A stretch of 39,395 nt of DNA from an uncultured Caulobacter sp. GTDB taxonomy: Bacteria; Pseudomonadota; Alphaproteobacteria; Caulobacterales; Caulobacteraceae. The position numbers and the translations under genes are program-made. Shown piece by piece: positions 7,143 through 14,246 of this stretch (positions are counted from its first letter, which is position 1; each line of letters begins with the position of its first letter). The notes under the pieces are model-generated. The model saw only the letters and a list, made by a program, of their open reading frames with translations, was not told the origin of the DNA and did no database searches. The stretch is from positions 1 through 39,395 of the forward strand of contig NZ_CALCDX010000100.1 of the NCBI RefSeq assembly GCF_937900395.1, given 5' to 3'.

Positions 7143-7272
7143 CGATCTCCCCGGCGAATGCCGGGGTCCAGATCGAAGGCGCTGATCTAGCCGGGAAGCC
7201 CTGCCTTTTTGGCGAGTCCACCCCTGCCGCTCCGGATGAATCTGGGCCCCGGCATTCGCCGGGGAGGTCGGA
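7143..7272. repeat. Intergenic palindromic element, family A copy 2
   Basis: The ends are CCCCGGCGAATGCCGGGG and its inverse CCCCGGCATTCGCCGGGG, with an unconserved centre. Together with copy 1 it flanks the phosphatase gene, with matching ends about 950 bases apart. The unit lies upstream of the MFS transporter gene, leaving about 95 bases for that promoter. Confidence 0.85.
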
Positions 7273-7369
7273 GAAAATGACGCTCCAATCGGTAAGGTGA
7301 CAAACGCTCGTTTAAGGTCCAGCCTCGTCGCATGGCCCCGTCAGAGGGCCGGTGACATTAGGGTGCTGT

Positions 7370-8824
7370 ATGAGCGAGCTGGCGGGGACGCCTCCGGGCG
7401 TGAGCGAAGTCCTGGGCGAAGCGGGCGCCGAGGACGTCCTGGTCCCCAAGCCGCGAAAACGGCTCTCGCGCGGGGCGCTCAGCTGGATCCTGCACCAGGG
7501 CAGTCGCGACCCCTATGTCATCCTGGTCACCATTTATGTCTTCGCGCCGTACTTCTCGCGGGTGCTGGTCGGCGATCCGGTCAAGGGCCAGGCGGTCGTG
7601 GCCGACATCTCGACCGTCTACGGGATCATCACCGCCCTGACCGCGCCGCTGCTGGGCGCCTCGATCGAGCGCTACGGGCCGCGCAAGCCGTTCATGGCGC
7701 TGGTCCTGGCGATCATGCTGCCCATCCTGCTGGCGCTTTGGTTCGCCACCCCGGGGGGGCTTTCGGTCGGTCTGGTCGGCGCGGCCCTGATCACCCTGGG
7801 GGTGGCCTATAACCTGGGCGACGTGCTCAACAACTCGCTGCTGTCGCGGGCGGCCGAGCCCGGCCAGGAGCCTGTGCTGTCGGGCCTGGGCTACGCGGTG
7901 GCCAATGGGCTGTCGGTGTCCCTGCTGATCTTCGTGATGTGGGCCTTCGTCCTGCCGGGGCAGGTCCCCTGGTCCTTCGTGCCGTCCGCGCCGCTGTTTG
8001 GCCTCAGCCAGACAGACAACGAGCCCAGCCGCCTGGCCGGACCGCTGTCGGCGGTGGTCATGCTGCTGGGGGCGATCCCGTTCTTCCTGTGGACGCGCGA
8101 CGCGGCCCGCACCGGCGTCTCCATGGGGGCGTCGCTGAAGGAGGGCGTGCGGCTGATCATCGACACCTTCGCCAATCTGAAGGGCCACGCCGAGGTCGCC
8201 AAGTTTCTTGCGGCTCGGATGTTCTACTGCGACGGCATGACGGCGATGATCATCTTCGGCGGCCTGTTCGCCGCTGGCCTGATGCGATGGGGCGAGCTGG
8301 AGATGCTGGCCTACGGCATATCGCTGTCGGTGTTCGGCGTGCTGGGCGGCTTGCTGGCGCCGGTGCTGGATCGCACCCTGGGCCCGCGCCGCGCCGTCCA
8401 GGCCGAGATCATCGGCTGCATCCTGATGCTGCTGGGCATGATCGGCACCAACCGGGAGAAGATCCTGTACCTCTGGCCGTGGCCGGCGGGGTCCCATCCG
8501 CCGGTCTGGAACGGGCCGCTGTTCCAGACCTTGCCGGAGCTCGTCTATCTGGGCTGCAGCCTGCTGATCGCGGTGTTCGTCACGGCGCAATACGCCTCGA
8601 GCCGAACCTTGCTGGTGCGCCTGGCGCCGCCCGATCGCATGGCGGCCTTCTTTGGCCTGTTCTCGCTGTCCGGCACGGCGACGGTCTGGCTGGGCTCGCT
8701 GCTGGTGGCCCTGGCGACCAAGCTGGCCCAGGCCCAGGTGGCCGGCTTCATCCCGATCGCGGGGCTGATGCTGGTGGGGCTGGTGGGGCTCTCGACCGTG
8801 AAGGGCGGGGGACGGGAGGGCTAA
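7370..8824 (+). CDS. MFS transporter (UMF1/Atg22-like)
   Basis: A 484-residue inner-membrane protein with about 12 predicted helices. The N-terminal DPYVILVTIYVFAPYFSRVLVGDPVKGQA and APLLGASIERYGPRKPF blocks fit the UMF1-like branch of the major facilitator superfamily, where the loop after helix 2 carries the conserved basic patch. Substrates in this branch are poorly known; the fungal relative Atg22 exports amino acids from vacuoles. The ATG at 7370 follows AGGGTG at a suitable distance and is preferred over a GTG at 7352. It is a single-gene unit ending at a family-B repeat. Confidence 0.8.
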   Translation: MSELAGTPPGVSEVLGEAGAEDVLVPKPRKRLSRGALSWILHQGSRDPYVILVTIYVFAPYFSRVLVGDPVKGQAVVADISTVYGIITALTAPLLGASIERYGPRKPFMALVLAIMLPILLALWFATPGGLSVGLVGAALITLGVAYNLGDVLNNSLLSRAAEPGQEPVLSGLGYAVANGLSVSLLIFVMWAFVLPGQVPWSFVPSAPLFGLSQTDNEPSRLAGPLSAVVMLLGAIPFFLWTRDAARTGVSMGASLKEGVRLIIDTFANLKGHAEVAKFLAARMFYCDGMTAMIIFGGLFAAGLMRWGELEMLAYGISLSVFGVLGGLLAPVLDRTLGPRRAVQAEIIGCILMLLGMIGTNREKILYLWPWPAGSHPPVWNGPLFQTLPELVYLGCSLLIAVFVTAQYASSRTLLVRLAPPDRMAAFFGLFSLSGTATVWLGSLLVALATKLAQAQVAGFIPIAGLMLVGLVGLSTVKGGGREG

Positions 8825-8825
8825 T

Positions 8826-8941
8826 TCCTCCCCCGCGATGCGGGGGAGGTGGCCCAGAGGGCCGGAGGGGGCTAGCGCGGCCGACTTCCAGCTTGCCCCC
8901 TCAGTCGCTCCGCGACAGCTCCCCCGCATCGCGGGGGAGCA
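8826..8941. repeat. Intergenic palindromic element, family B copy 2
   Basis: Nearly identical to the element at 4029 in both ends (CCCCCGCGATGCGGGGG and the inverse) and in the CAGTCGCTCCGCGACAG hairpin. It occupies almost the whole gap between the MFS gene and pabB. Read-through from the MFS gene would transcribe it as a long stem; pabB has only about 40 further bases for its own promoter. Confidence 0.85.
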
Positions 8942-8979
8942 TCTGGCGCGCCGCCTTCCGGCCCTGCTATCACCACCCC

Positions 8980-10320
8980 ATGCGCCGCGTCGCCATCCTC
9001 ACCGCCCCCTGGCGCGAGCCGGTCTGGGCCATGGCGCCCTTCCGGGACGAGCCTTATGCCTGCGCGCTGATGTCGGGCGGGCAAGGCGGGCGGTGGTCCT
9101 ATCTGTTGCGCGCGCCGGACGCGACCTTCAGCCTGGCCTCCGACGATGCTTCCGACCCGTTCAAAGCGCTCTCCGACCTGCTGGGACCGCGCCAGCCGAG
9201 CGACCCCGACGGCCCGCCGTTCCAAGGGGGCGTGGTGGGCCTGGCCGTCTACGAACTGGGCGATCGGATCGAGGACCTCGGCCTCGCACGCTCCGACTGG
9301 CCGGACCTGACCTGCGCCCGCTATCCGGCTCTCTTGGCCTTCGACCATCACGCCCGCCAGGTGCTGGCGATCGGCCGCGGCGCGACCGACGGCGAGGCGG
9401 ACGCTCGGGCCCGCGACGCCCTGACCTGGCTCGACGCTCCCGTCGCCCCGCACCGAGAGCCCAAGGGCCCCCTGTGCCCAGACCTCGCCGCCGACGATCC
9501 CGCGGCTTACGAAGCCGCCGTCGGCGAGGTGGTCGAGCGCATCCGGGCCGGCGAAATCTTCCAGGCCAATATCGCCCGCGCCTGGACGGGTCGCCTCGCG
9601 CCCGGAGCCGATCCGTTCGACCTGTTCACGCGCCTGCGCGGCCAGAGCCCCGCGCCGTTCGCGGCCTATCTGCGGCTGCCGGGGCGGGCGATGGTCTCCA
9701 ACTCGCCCGAGCGGTTCCTGAAGGTCCAGCCCGACGGCGCGATCGAGACCAAGCCGATCAAGGGCACGCGGCCCCGCGACCGCGACCCGGCCCGCGACCT
9801 GGCCCTGGCGGCCGAGCTGCTGGCCAGCGACAAGGACCGGGCCGAGAACCTGATGATCGTCGATCTGATGCGCAACGACCTGGCGCGGGTCAGTTCGCCG
9901 GGCAGCGTCCGCGCCCCGGACCTCTTCAGGATCGAGAGCTTCGCCAACGTTCACCACCTGGTCTCTACGGTCACCGCGCGGCTCGCGGAGAGGCGCGGTG
10001 TCGCCGACCTGTTGCGGGCCAGTTTCCCGCCCGGCTCGATCACCGGCGCGCCCAAGGTGCAGGCCATGAAGGTGATCGCGGGGCTGGAGGCGCCGCGCGG
10101 TCCCTACTGCGGCTCCCTATTCTGGGTGGGTCATGATGGCGCACTCGACTCCAGCGTGTTGATCCGCACCGTCGCCTTGGTCGAGGATGCCGGCGGCTGG
10201 CGGGTCGAGGCGCGCGCCGGCGCGGGCATCGTCGCCGACAGCGACCCGCGCGCCGAGCGTCTGGAGACCGAGGCCAAGATCGCCGCCATCCGGCGCGCGC
10301 TGACGGAGAGCCTCGGATGA
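8980..10320 (+). CDS. pabB: Aminodeoxychorismate synthase component I
   Basis: This 446-residue protein belongs to the chorismate-binding family. With the glutaminase PabA (not in this window) it converts chorismate and glutamine-derived ammonia to 4-amino-4-deoxychorismate for folate. The C-terminal domain (about 170-440) holds EIFQANIARAW, SNSPERFL, PIKGTRPR (active-site Lys), AENLMIVDLMRND and FPPGSITGAPK, a full set of catalytic and Mg-binding motifs. PIKGT, rather than the anthranilate synthase form PIAGT, supports PabB over TrpE. The ATG at 8980 (MRRVAILTAPW) is chosen because upstream sequence is repeat element. It overlaps pabC by four bases (ATGA), indicating translational coupling. 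Confidence 0.9.
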   Translation: MRRVAILTAPWREPVWAMAPFRDEPYACALMSGGQGGRWSYLLRAPDATFSLASDDASDPFKALSDLLGPRQPSDPDGPPFQGGVVGLAVYELGDRIEDLGLARSDWPDLTCARYPALLAFDHHARQVLAIGRGATDGEADARARDALTWLDAPVAPHREPKGPLCPDLAADDPAAYEAAVGEVVERIRAGEIFQANIARAWTGRLAPGADPFDLFTRLRGQSPAPFAAYLRLPGRAMVSNSPERFLKVQPDGAIETKPIKGTRPRDRDPARDLALAAELLASDKDRAENLMIVDLMRNDLARVSSPGSVRAPDLFRIESFANVHHLVSTVTARLAERRGVADLLRASFPPGSITGAPKVQAMKVIAGLEAPRGPYCGSLFWVGHDGALDSSVLIRTVALVEDAGGWRVEARAGAGIVADSDPRAERLETEAKIAAIRRALTESLG

Positions 10321-11072
10321 TCGCTCACGACGCCATTCCCTTCGATGATCGGGGCCTGCTGCTGGGCGAGGGGCTGTTCGAGACCCTGCTGGCGCTGGAC
10401 GGCGAGATCCGCCACCTCGACGAGCACCTCGATCGCATGGCCGGCGGCTGCGCGGTGCTGGGCCTGCCCTTTGATCGGGCCGAGGCGGAGGGGCTGTGCC
10501 GCCGCATGGTCCCGGCGACGGGGCGCGTGGCGCTGCGCCTGACCCTGACTGGCGGTTCGGGCGGACGTGGGCTGGACCGCCCCGCCGACCTGACGCCCCG
10601 ACTGTTCGCGCGGGTCGCGGCGGTGGCGCCGGTGACGACGCCGGCGCGGGCCATCGTCTCCAGTGTCCGCCGCAACGAAGGCTCTCCGGCCAGTCGCCTG
10701 AAGACCCTCTCGTATGTCGACAGCGTCCTGGCCCGGACCGAGGCGGTCGCCGCCGGGGCCGACGAGGCGGTGATGCTGAACAACCGCGGCCATGTAGTCT
10801 GCGGCGCGGCGGCCAATCTTTTCTGGGTCGCGGGTGGGCGCTTGTTCACGCCGGCGCTGGATTGCGGCGTGCTGCCCGGCATCACCCGGGCCCGACTTCT
10901 GGCGGCGCAGGCCGTCGAGGAAGTCGCCGTGGGGCCAGAGGCGCTGGAGCGCGCCGAAGCCGTATTCCTGACCAACAGCCTGATCGGCGTGCGTCCCGTC
11001 TCGCGCCTGGGCGATCGGGCGTTCGAGGCCCATCCGCTGGTCGAGCGCCTGCGCTCGGCGCTTCCAGCCTAG
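10317..11072 (+). CDS. pabC: Aminotransferase class IV, probable 4-amino-4-deoxychorismate lyase
   Basis: A 251-residue fold-type IV PLP enzyme. RLKTLSYVDSVLART contains the Schiff-base lysine (Lys129), the N-terminal DRGLLLGEGLFETLLA block is the family start, and AAANLFWV...LPGITRARLL binds the cofactor phosphate. As PabC it would split 4-amino-4-deoxychorismate into p-aminobenzoate and pyruvate, directly after PabB. The four-base overlap with pabB and matching function make this the most likely role. Branched-chain and D-amino acid aminotransferases share the fold, so the exact reaction depends on context. Its stop codon shares a CTAG with that of the converging pseudopilin gene. Confidence 0.82.
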   Translation: MIAHDAIPFDDRGLLLGEGLFETLLALDGEIRHLDEHLDRMAGGCAVLGLPFDRAEAEGLCRRMVPATGRVALRLTLTGGSGGRGLDRPADLTPRLFARVAAVAPVTTPARAIVSSVRRNEGSPASRLKTLSYVDSVLARTEAVAAGADEAVMLNNRGHVVCGAAANLFWVAGGRLFTPALDCGVLPGITRARLLAAQAVEEVAVGPEALERAEAVFLTNSLIGVRPVSRLGDRAFEAHPLVERLRSALPA

Positions 11073-11626
11073 CTCGCCGCCGACCACAACACCGCGTCCA
11101 CCCGGCGTGGCCGCAGATAGAGCGTGCGGTTGAAGGTCAGCGGCTTGGGCAGGATCAGCTGGATCGGCGAGCTGTAGACATAGGCCGTTCGCGCCAGGAT
11201 CACGCTCTTGTTGGCGGACAGCACGGCCGCCGGCACGTCGGTCAGCACCGCGCCCTGCGCCGGGCAGTTGGTCATGCCCGCCTCGGATGCGCGCGACCAG
11301 GCCACGGTGTTCTTGCCATTGGCGTCGGAGACGATGCTGGCGACGCACATCTTCAGGCCGGTCGTCGGGAAGGGCGACATGATGATCGCGCCGATATTGA
11401 AGACATCCGTCGTCCGGCTGGGGCCCGTCTGCGACGCCTGGGCCGTCAGGTCGCCGATCGAGGACGTGATGTTCGACACCCGGCGCTGAGCCATCATCGC
11501 CTGGGTCAGTTCGGCCATGCCGCAGTACATGACGATCAGCAACGGCGCGACCAGCGCGAACTCCACGGCGGACGCGCCGCGCCGATCGCGCCAGAACCGT
11601 CGCGGGAATGGCCGGCGGCGCCTCAT
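11069..11626 (-). CDS. TadE-like pseudopilin of the Flp/Tad pilus (second gene of pair)
   Basis: A 185-residue protein with a basic N-terminus and the pseudopilin motif RRG-ASAVEFALVAPLLIV. A glycine is followed by a helix with Glu at +5, the pattern recognised by the prepilin peptidase CpaA (TadV). The rest is a periplasmic domain with two cysteines (near KMCVAS and TNCPAQ) that may form a disulfide. TadE/TadF proteins are minor pilins needed to start the Flp pilus. It starts inside the previous gene (ATGA overlap at 11623-11626) and ends sharing CTAG with pabC. In Caulobacter such genes lie divergently from pilA; I do not assign a cpa letter. Confidence 0.8.
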   Translation of the reverse strand: MRRRRPFPRRFWRDRRGASAVEFALVAPLLIVMYCGMAELTQAMMAQRRVSNITSSIGDLTAQASQTGPSRTTDVFNIGAIIMSPFPTTGLKMCVASIVSDANGKNTVAWSRASEAGMTNCPAQGAVLTDVPAAVLSANKSVILARTAYVYSSPIQLILPKPLTFNRTLYLRPRRVDAVLWSAAS

Positions 11627-12204
11627 TGCTCGTAAGGCTCGTTCATGAAGGCGGTGGCGGCGTAGATGATCCGCTTGCCATTGGCGCTCTGCAGCCCGGT
11701 CTGCATCAGGGGCGTGACGAGCGGCCAGGTATAGTAGCCGCGCACCAGAACGATCGAACCGGCCTTGCCAGGATCCCAGGCGACGGGGTCGGGTACGGTC
11801 CCATCGGCGTTCGAAGCGCTGACGCTGGCGAAATCGGCATAGGTGCGGACGTCCAGCGCCAGGGCGCCGGCGCAGCGGTCGCCCAGCCAGCTCATCCTGG
11901 CGCAGACGGCCGTCTTGAAATCCGCCGCCGTGATTTTGGCGGTCTGGGCTTCGCCCGTCCGGATGGTGCGGCCGGCGTCGATGATGGCGTTCTCCAGGGT
12001 CAGCGAGACCAGGAACACCAGCCCTAGCTCGATCATCGCCATGACCAGGATCAGGAATGGAAGCGAGACGAGGGCGAATTCGACAGCGGTCGCCCCGCGT
12101 TCGGCGCGCGCGAACCGCGCCGCGACGCGAACAAGGCGCAGCCTCGCCAGCCGGCGCCCGACGCCTTCAAGGCGTGCGCGATCGAGGAGGGGGCGATGAG
12201 CCAT
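11623..12204 (-). CDS. TadE-like pseudopilin of the Flp/Tad pilus (first gene of pair)
   Basis: A 193-residue protein starting with about 35 arginine-rich residues, then ERG-ATAVEFALVSLPFLILV. This is the cleavage-site glycine (Gly37), Glu at +5 and a hydrophobic helix expected of TadE/TadF pseudopilins. The periplasmic part contains two cysteines (AVCARM, DRCAGA) and ends MNEPYEQ. After processing by CpaA it would join the pilus base or tip as a minor subunit. It overlaps the next gene by four bases. It lies 85 bases downstream of the CpaC-like N-domain gene, so the three probably form one leftward operon facing away from pilA. Confidence 0.82.
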   Translation of the reverse strand: MAHRPLLDRARLEGVGRRLARLRLVRVAARFARAERGATAVEFALVSLPFLILVMAMIELGLVFLVSLTLENAIIDAGRTIRTGEAQTAKITAADFKTAVCARMSWLGDRCAGALALDVRTYADFASVSASNADGTVPDPVAWDPGKAGSIVLVRGYYTWPLVTPLMQTGLQSANGKRIIYAATAFMNEPYEQ

Positions 12205-12289
12205 GCGGAGCGGCGCCTCGTGAACGAACCGCGAGCCTAGGCGGAACGGCCCTAATCACTGGTTAGAGAAGGCGGGCGTTTTTTGGCGA

Positions 12290-12679
12290 TCAGGGGGGAG
12301 AGCCGGCCGCCGGTGGACCCAGGCGCGTGCACTGACGACCGCAGGCGTAGGTGCTGGCCGAGGCGCCGCGATAGACGGTCACGGCGCCGCCGCCGCCTTC
12401 CGACACCACGACCTGGCGATCGGTCAGGGGGCGGCCGCCGGGGCCGAAGACCAGCAGGCTGGTGACGCCGGGCCGCTTGCCCAGCACGACCAGGGCGCGG
12501 TCGCTGACCACGCTGACGTCGGCGACGTCGGGATCGCCGATCACCACGTCGCGCACCGCGCCATCCATCGACAAGGAGATCGCCTGGCCCGCCGCGACGG
12601 GCAGGGCGCGCGACTGCGCCGAAGCCTCGACGCTCCAGGCGGCCAGAAGCGCGGCAAAGATGAACGGGAAGCGACGCAT
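12290..12679 (-). CDS. Stand-alone CpaC-N-terminal-like periplasmic protein
   Basis: A 129-residue exported protein. MRRFPFIFAALLAAWSVEASA is a signal peptide with a likely cut after ASA. Residues about 24-92 resemble the N-terminal domain of CpaC in this same window: both have an ...VRDxx(I/V)xxPxVADxxV.....(V/I)xGxxxGVTxxxxF pattern. It ends with a Cys-x3-Cys pair (Cys113, Cys117) and a Pro-rich tail, but has no secretin domain. It may help the secretin assemble or couple it to other periplasmic parts; that is inference. It is divergent from pilA across an AT-rich gap of about 315 bases. Confidence 0.75.
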   Translation of the reverse strand: MRRFPFIFAALLAAWSVEASAQSRALPVAAGQAISLSMDGAVRDVVIGDPDVADVSVVSDRALVVLGKRPGVTSLLVFGPGGRPLTDRQVVVSEGGGGAVTVYRGASASTYACGRQCTRLGPPAAGSPP

Positions 12680-12765
12680 GGAATGCCTTGGACGGGTGCC
12701 AACGTCCTCCAGGATCGGACGGATTGGTCAATAAAGGCCTAAGAGCCGTCTTCGAGCATGCCTGC

Positions 12766-12791
12766 TTGATTTGGAAAAGCTTCGCTAAATC
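12766..12791 (+). promoter_or_regulatory. Candidate housekeeping-sigma promoter upstream of pilA
   Basis: TTGATT, a 12-base spacer, then GCTAAATC. The downstream box matches the Caulobacter sigma-73 minus-10 pattern GCTANAWC exactly and the upstream box matches TTGACG at four of six positions. It points toward pilA but lies about 200 bases before its ATG, upstream of the TTAA boxes, so it may be a secondary start. Confidence 0.35.
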
Positions 12792-12883
12792 AGGCGTTTG
12801 GCGTGGATTTTGGCCTTATGGTTAAGTCTTGATAATGGTAAATTCGAATAAACTTAGCTAAATATGAAATAAACCATTTCCAA

Positions 12884-12898
12884 TTTACTACCAATTAA
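12884..12898 (+). promoter_or_regulatory. Candidate CtrA box of the pilA promoter (TTTA-N7-TTAA)
   Basis: The two half-sites match TTAA-N7-TTAA at seven of eight positions with exact spacing, 97 bases before the pilA ATG, in an AT-rich gap. pilA transcription is known to be activated by CtrA in C. crescentus. A second TTAA at 12822-12825 has only a degenerate partner. This gap (12680-12994) also serves the leftward pseudopilin unit. Confidence 0.5.
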
Positions 12899-12994
12899 GT
12901 GCGGGGCGAGAAGTTGATCGTGTTCTCGGAGGGGTGGCAAGTCGAGCTGACTTGGAAACCTCAACTCACAAGCCCTGGTTTTGGAGACCAAGTC

Positions 12995-13183
12995 ATGACC
13001 AAGTTCGTCACGCGCTTCCTGAAGGATGAATCCGGCGCCACGGCCATTGAATACGGCCTGATCGTCGCCCTGATCGCCGTTGTGATCGTGACCGCCGTCA
13101 CGAGCCTCGGCGACAAGCTGAACACCAAACTCACCGCGGCGGGCGAAGCGATCGAAAAGACCCCCGCTCAGACCGGCAACTAA
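12995..13183 (+). CDS. pilA: Type IVb Flp pilin PilA
   Basis: The major subunit of the polar Flp/Tad pilus, 62 residues. The short leader MTKFVTRFLKDESG ends in the processing glycine (Gly14). Then ATAIEYGLIVALIAVVIV gives the Flp signature with Glu19 (+5) and Tyr20 and the single hydrophobic helix through which subunits pack. CpaA removes the leader and CpaF drives assembly. GGAG lies about 9 bases before the ATG at 12995; a longer frame from a GTG at 12899 is rejected because it would add 32 non-family residues. It is monocistronic: a CtrA-like box lies upstream and a clear terminator follows 27 bases after the stop. Confidence 0.96.
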   Translation: MTKFVTRFLKDESGATAIEYGLIVALIAVVIVTAVTSLGDKLNTKLTAAGEAIEKTPAQTGN

Positions 13184-13209
13184 GCGCCAGGTTCGGAAGA
13201 GCTGTATTG

Positions 13210-13240
13210 AAAAGGCCGGGCTTGTCCCGGCCTTTTTATT
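13210..13240 (+). terminator. Rho-independent terminator after pilA
   Basis: AAGGCCGGG-CTTGT-CCCGGCCTT forms a strong stem with a five-base loop and is followed by TTTATTT. It ends the pilA transcript and isolates it from the second pilin gene. Confidence 0.88.
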
Positions 13241-13274
13241 TGGCCTGAATTCCACACGAGTCCAATTTTACTTG

Positions 13275-13291
13275 GTAACCTGCAATTAACC
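13275..13291 (+). promoter_or_regulatory. Candidate CtrA box of the second pilin gene (GTAA-N7-TTAACC)
   Basis: Half-sites GTAA (13275-13278) and TTAA (13286-13289) are exactly seven bases apart and the second extends to TTAACC. Seven of eight core positions match the CtrA consensus. It lies 74 bases before the GTG start at 13365 and downstream of the pilA terminator, so it would serve only the second pilin gene. Confidence 0.5.
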
Positions 13292-13364
13292 TCAGTGAAT
13301 AACGCGAAATTCATGGCGCTGGGCGTAGGTTGGCTTCATCAGATCCCTCTCTGGAAATCGCGCT

Positions 13365-13538
13365 GTGACCCAACTGATCAAGGCCTTCGCCAAGGATGAA
13401 ACTGGCGTCGCGGGCATCCAATACGGCCTGTTCGTCGCCCTGATCGCGGCTGTGACCATGGTCTGCGTCACGGGTCTGGGCATTGTGTTCAGCCCCGGCG
13501 CGCGCGTCACCGGCCTGGGCCTCGGGCTCGGCGACTAG
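13365..13538 (+). CDS. Second Flp-pilin-like protein, 57 aa (divergent PilA paralogue)
   Basis: A GTG-initiated frame encodes 57 residues that parallel PilA. A leader VTQLIKAFAKDETG with the processing-type glycine at position 14 as in PilA is followed by VAGIQYGLFVALIAAVTMV. The Flp Glu at +5 is replaced by Gln19, while Tyr20-Gly-Leu is kept. The C-terminus is glycine-rich (VTGLGLGLGD) instead of the charged PilA tail. There is one cysteine in the helix (Cys34). It has its own CtrA-like box upstream and a strong terminator 31 bases after the stop, both typical of an expressed gene. The ribosome site is weak. It could be a minor pilin, a regulator of pilus assembly, or a decaying duplicate; Glu+5 loss may affect processing or packing. 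Confidence 0.65.
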   Translation: MTQLIKAFAKDETGVAGIQYGLFVALIAAVTMVCVTGLGIVFSPGARVTGLGLGLGD

Positions 13539-13568
13539 AGAACAGGGATTTCGCTCGGGAAGCGGGAG

Positions 13569-13598
13569 GCCGCGACGCTCAGGCGTCGCGGCTTTTTT
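13569..13598 (+). terminator. Rho-independent terminator after the second pilin gene
   Basis: GCCGCGACGC-CTCA-GCGTCGCGGC is a ten-base perfect stem followed directly by six T. It separates the second pilin gene from cpaA. Confidence 0.88.
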
Positions 13599-13670
13599 GT
13601 GTTTGGGGAAACCCTTACTTCACGGGTGTCATCGCACGATGTGGCGGTTCCCACTCAGGCGCGCGACGTA

Positions 13671-14183
13671 ATGCAGGCTCTCCACATCTTGCTGCTGATG
13701 GTCTTTCCGGCCCTGGCCATCGTGGGGGCGCTGAAGGACCTGACCAGCTATACGATCCCCAACTGGGTGTCCCTGGCCCTGGTCGTCGCCTTTGTTCCGG
13801 CGGCTCTCGCCAGCGGCGCCAGCCTTTCGGCGATCGGCCTTTGCCTGGCCGTCGGCTTCGCCGCGCTGGTGCTGGGCATGGGCATGTTCGCGGTCGGCTG
13901 GATCGGCGGCGGCGACGGCAAGCTGCTGGCCGCCTGCGCGCTGTGGATGGGCTGGCCGGCGGTGGCCCCGTTCCTGCTGTACACCGCTCTGGCCGGCGGC
14001 GCGCTGACCTTCGCTGTCCTGGCCCTGCGCTCGGGCTGGGTCGCGCCGCTCGTGGCGGGAGGGCCTGTCTGGGTGCGTCGGCTGGGTCAGCCGGGCGGTG
14101 ATTTGCCCTACGGCGTCGCCATCGCCGCGGGCGCCCTGATCGCGTTCCCAAAAGCGCTTTTGGCTCAAGGCGTTCTGGGCTGA
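13671..14183 (+). CDS. cpaA: Prepilin peptidase CpaA (TadV, A24 family)
   Basis: A 170-residue inner-membrane aspartic protease that trims PilA and pseudopilins. The two catalytic aspartates are visible: Asp23 in ALKDLTSYTIPNW and Asp82 in the GxGD-type motif IGGGDGKLLA. About six membrane helices fill the rest. It lacks the zinc-binding methylase domain of larger PilD peptidases, as usual for Tad systems. The ATG at 13671 (MQALHILLLMVFP) is preferred to an earlier in-frame ATG at 13599, which overlaps the preceding terminator. A gap of 173 bases with its own regulatory array separates it from cpaB, so cpaA and cpaB-H may be separate transcripts. Confidence 0.93.
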   Translation: MQALHILLLMVFPALAIVGALKDLTSYTIPNWVSLALVVAFVPAALASGASLSAIGLCLAVGFAALVLGMGMFAVGWIGGGDGKLLAACALWMGWPAVAPFLLYTALAGGALTFAVLALRSGWVAPLVAGGPVWVRRLGQPGGDLPYGVAIAAGALIAFPKALLAQGVLG

Positions 14184-14219
14184 GGCCGCGACAGCTGGCC
14201 GCAGGCGGACGGGCCGGCG

Positions 14220-14246
14220 TTAACCGGAATTTCAGTCCTCGTTAAC
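14220..14246 (+). promoter_or_regulatory. Triple CtrA-type half-site array upstream of cpaB
   Basis: TTAA (14220-14223), TTCA (14231-14234) and TTAA (14242-14245) are each separated by exactly seven bases, giving two overlapping CtrA boxes that each match seven of eight positions. The first half-site extends to TTAACC. It lies about 110 bases before the cpaB ATG at 14357. CtrA control of cpa genes is expected in Caulobacter; binding here is inferred. Confidence 0.5.

Noticed and set aside
12935..12955. Sigma-54-like TGGCA with GC downstream before pilA
   Set aside because: The GG to GC spacing is eight bases rather than the required ten.
12899..12994. GTG start giving PilA a 32-residue longer N-terminus
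   Set aside because: The extension is not pilin-like, covers the promoter and leader, and a good ribosome site precedes the ATG at 12995.
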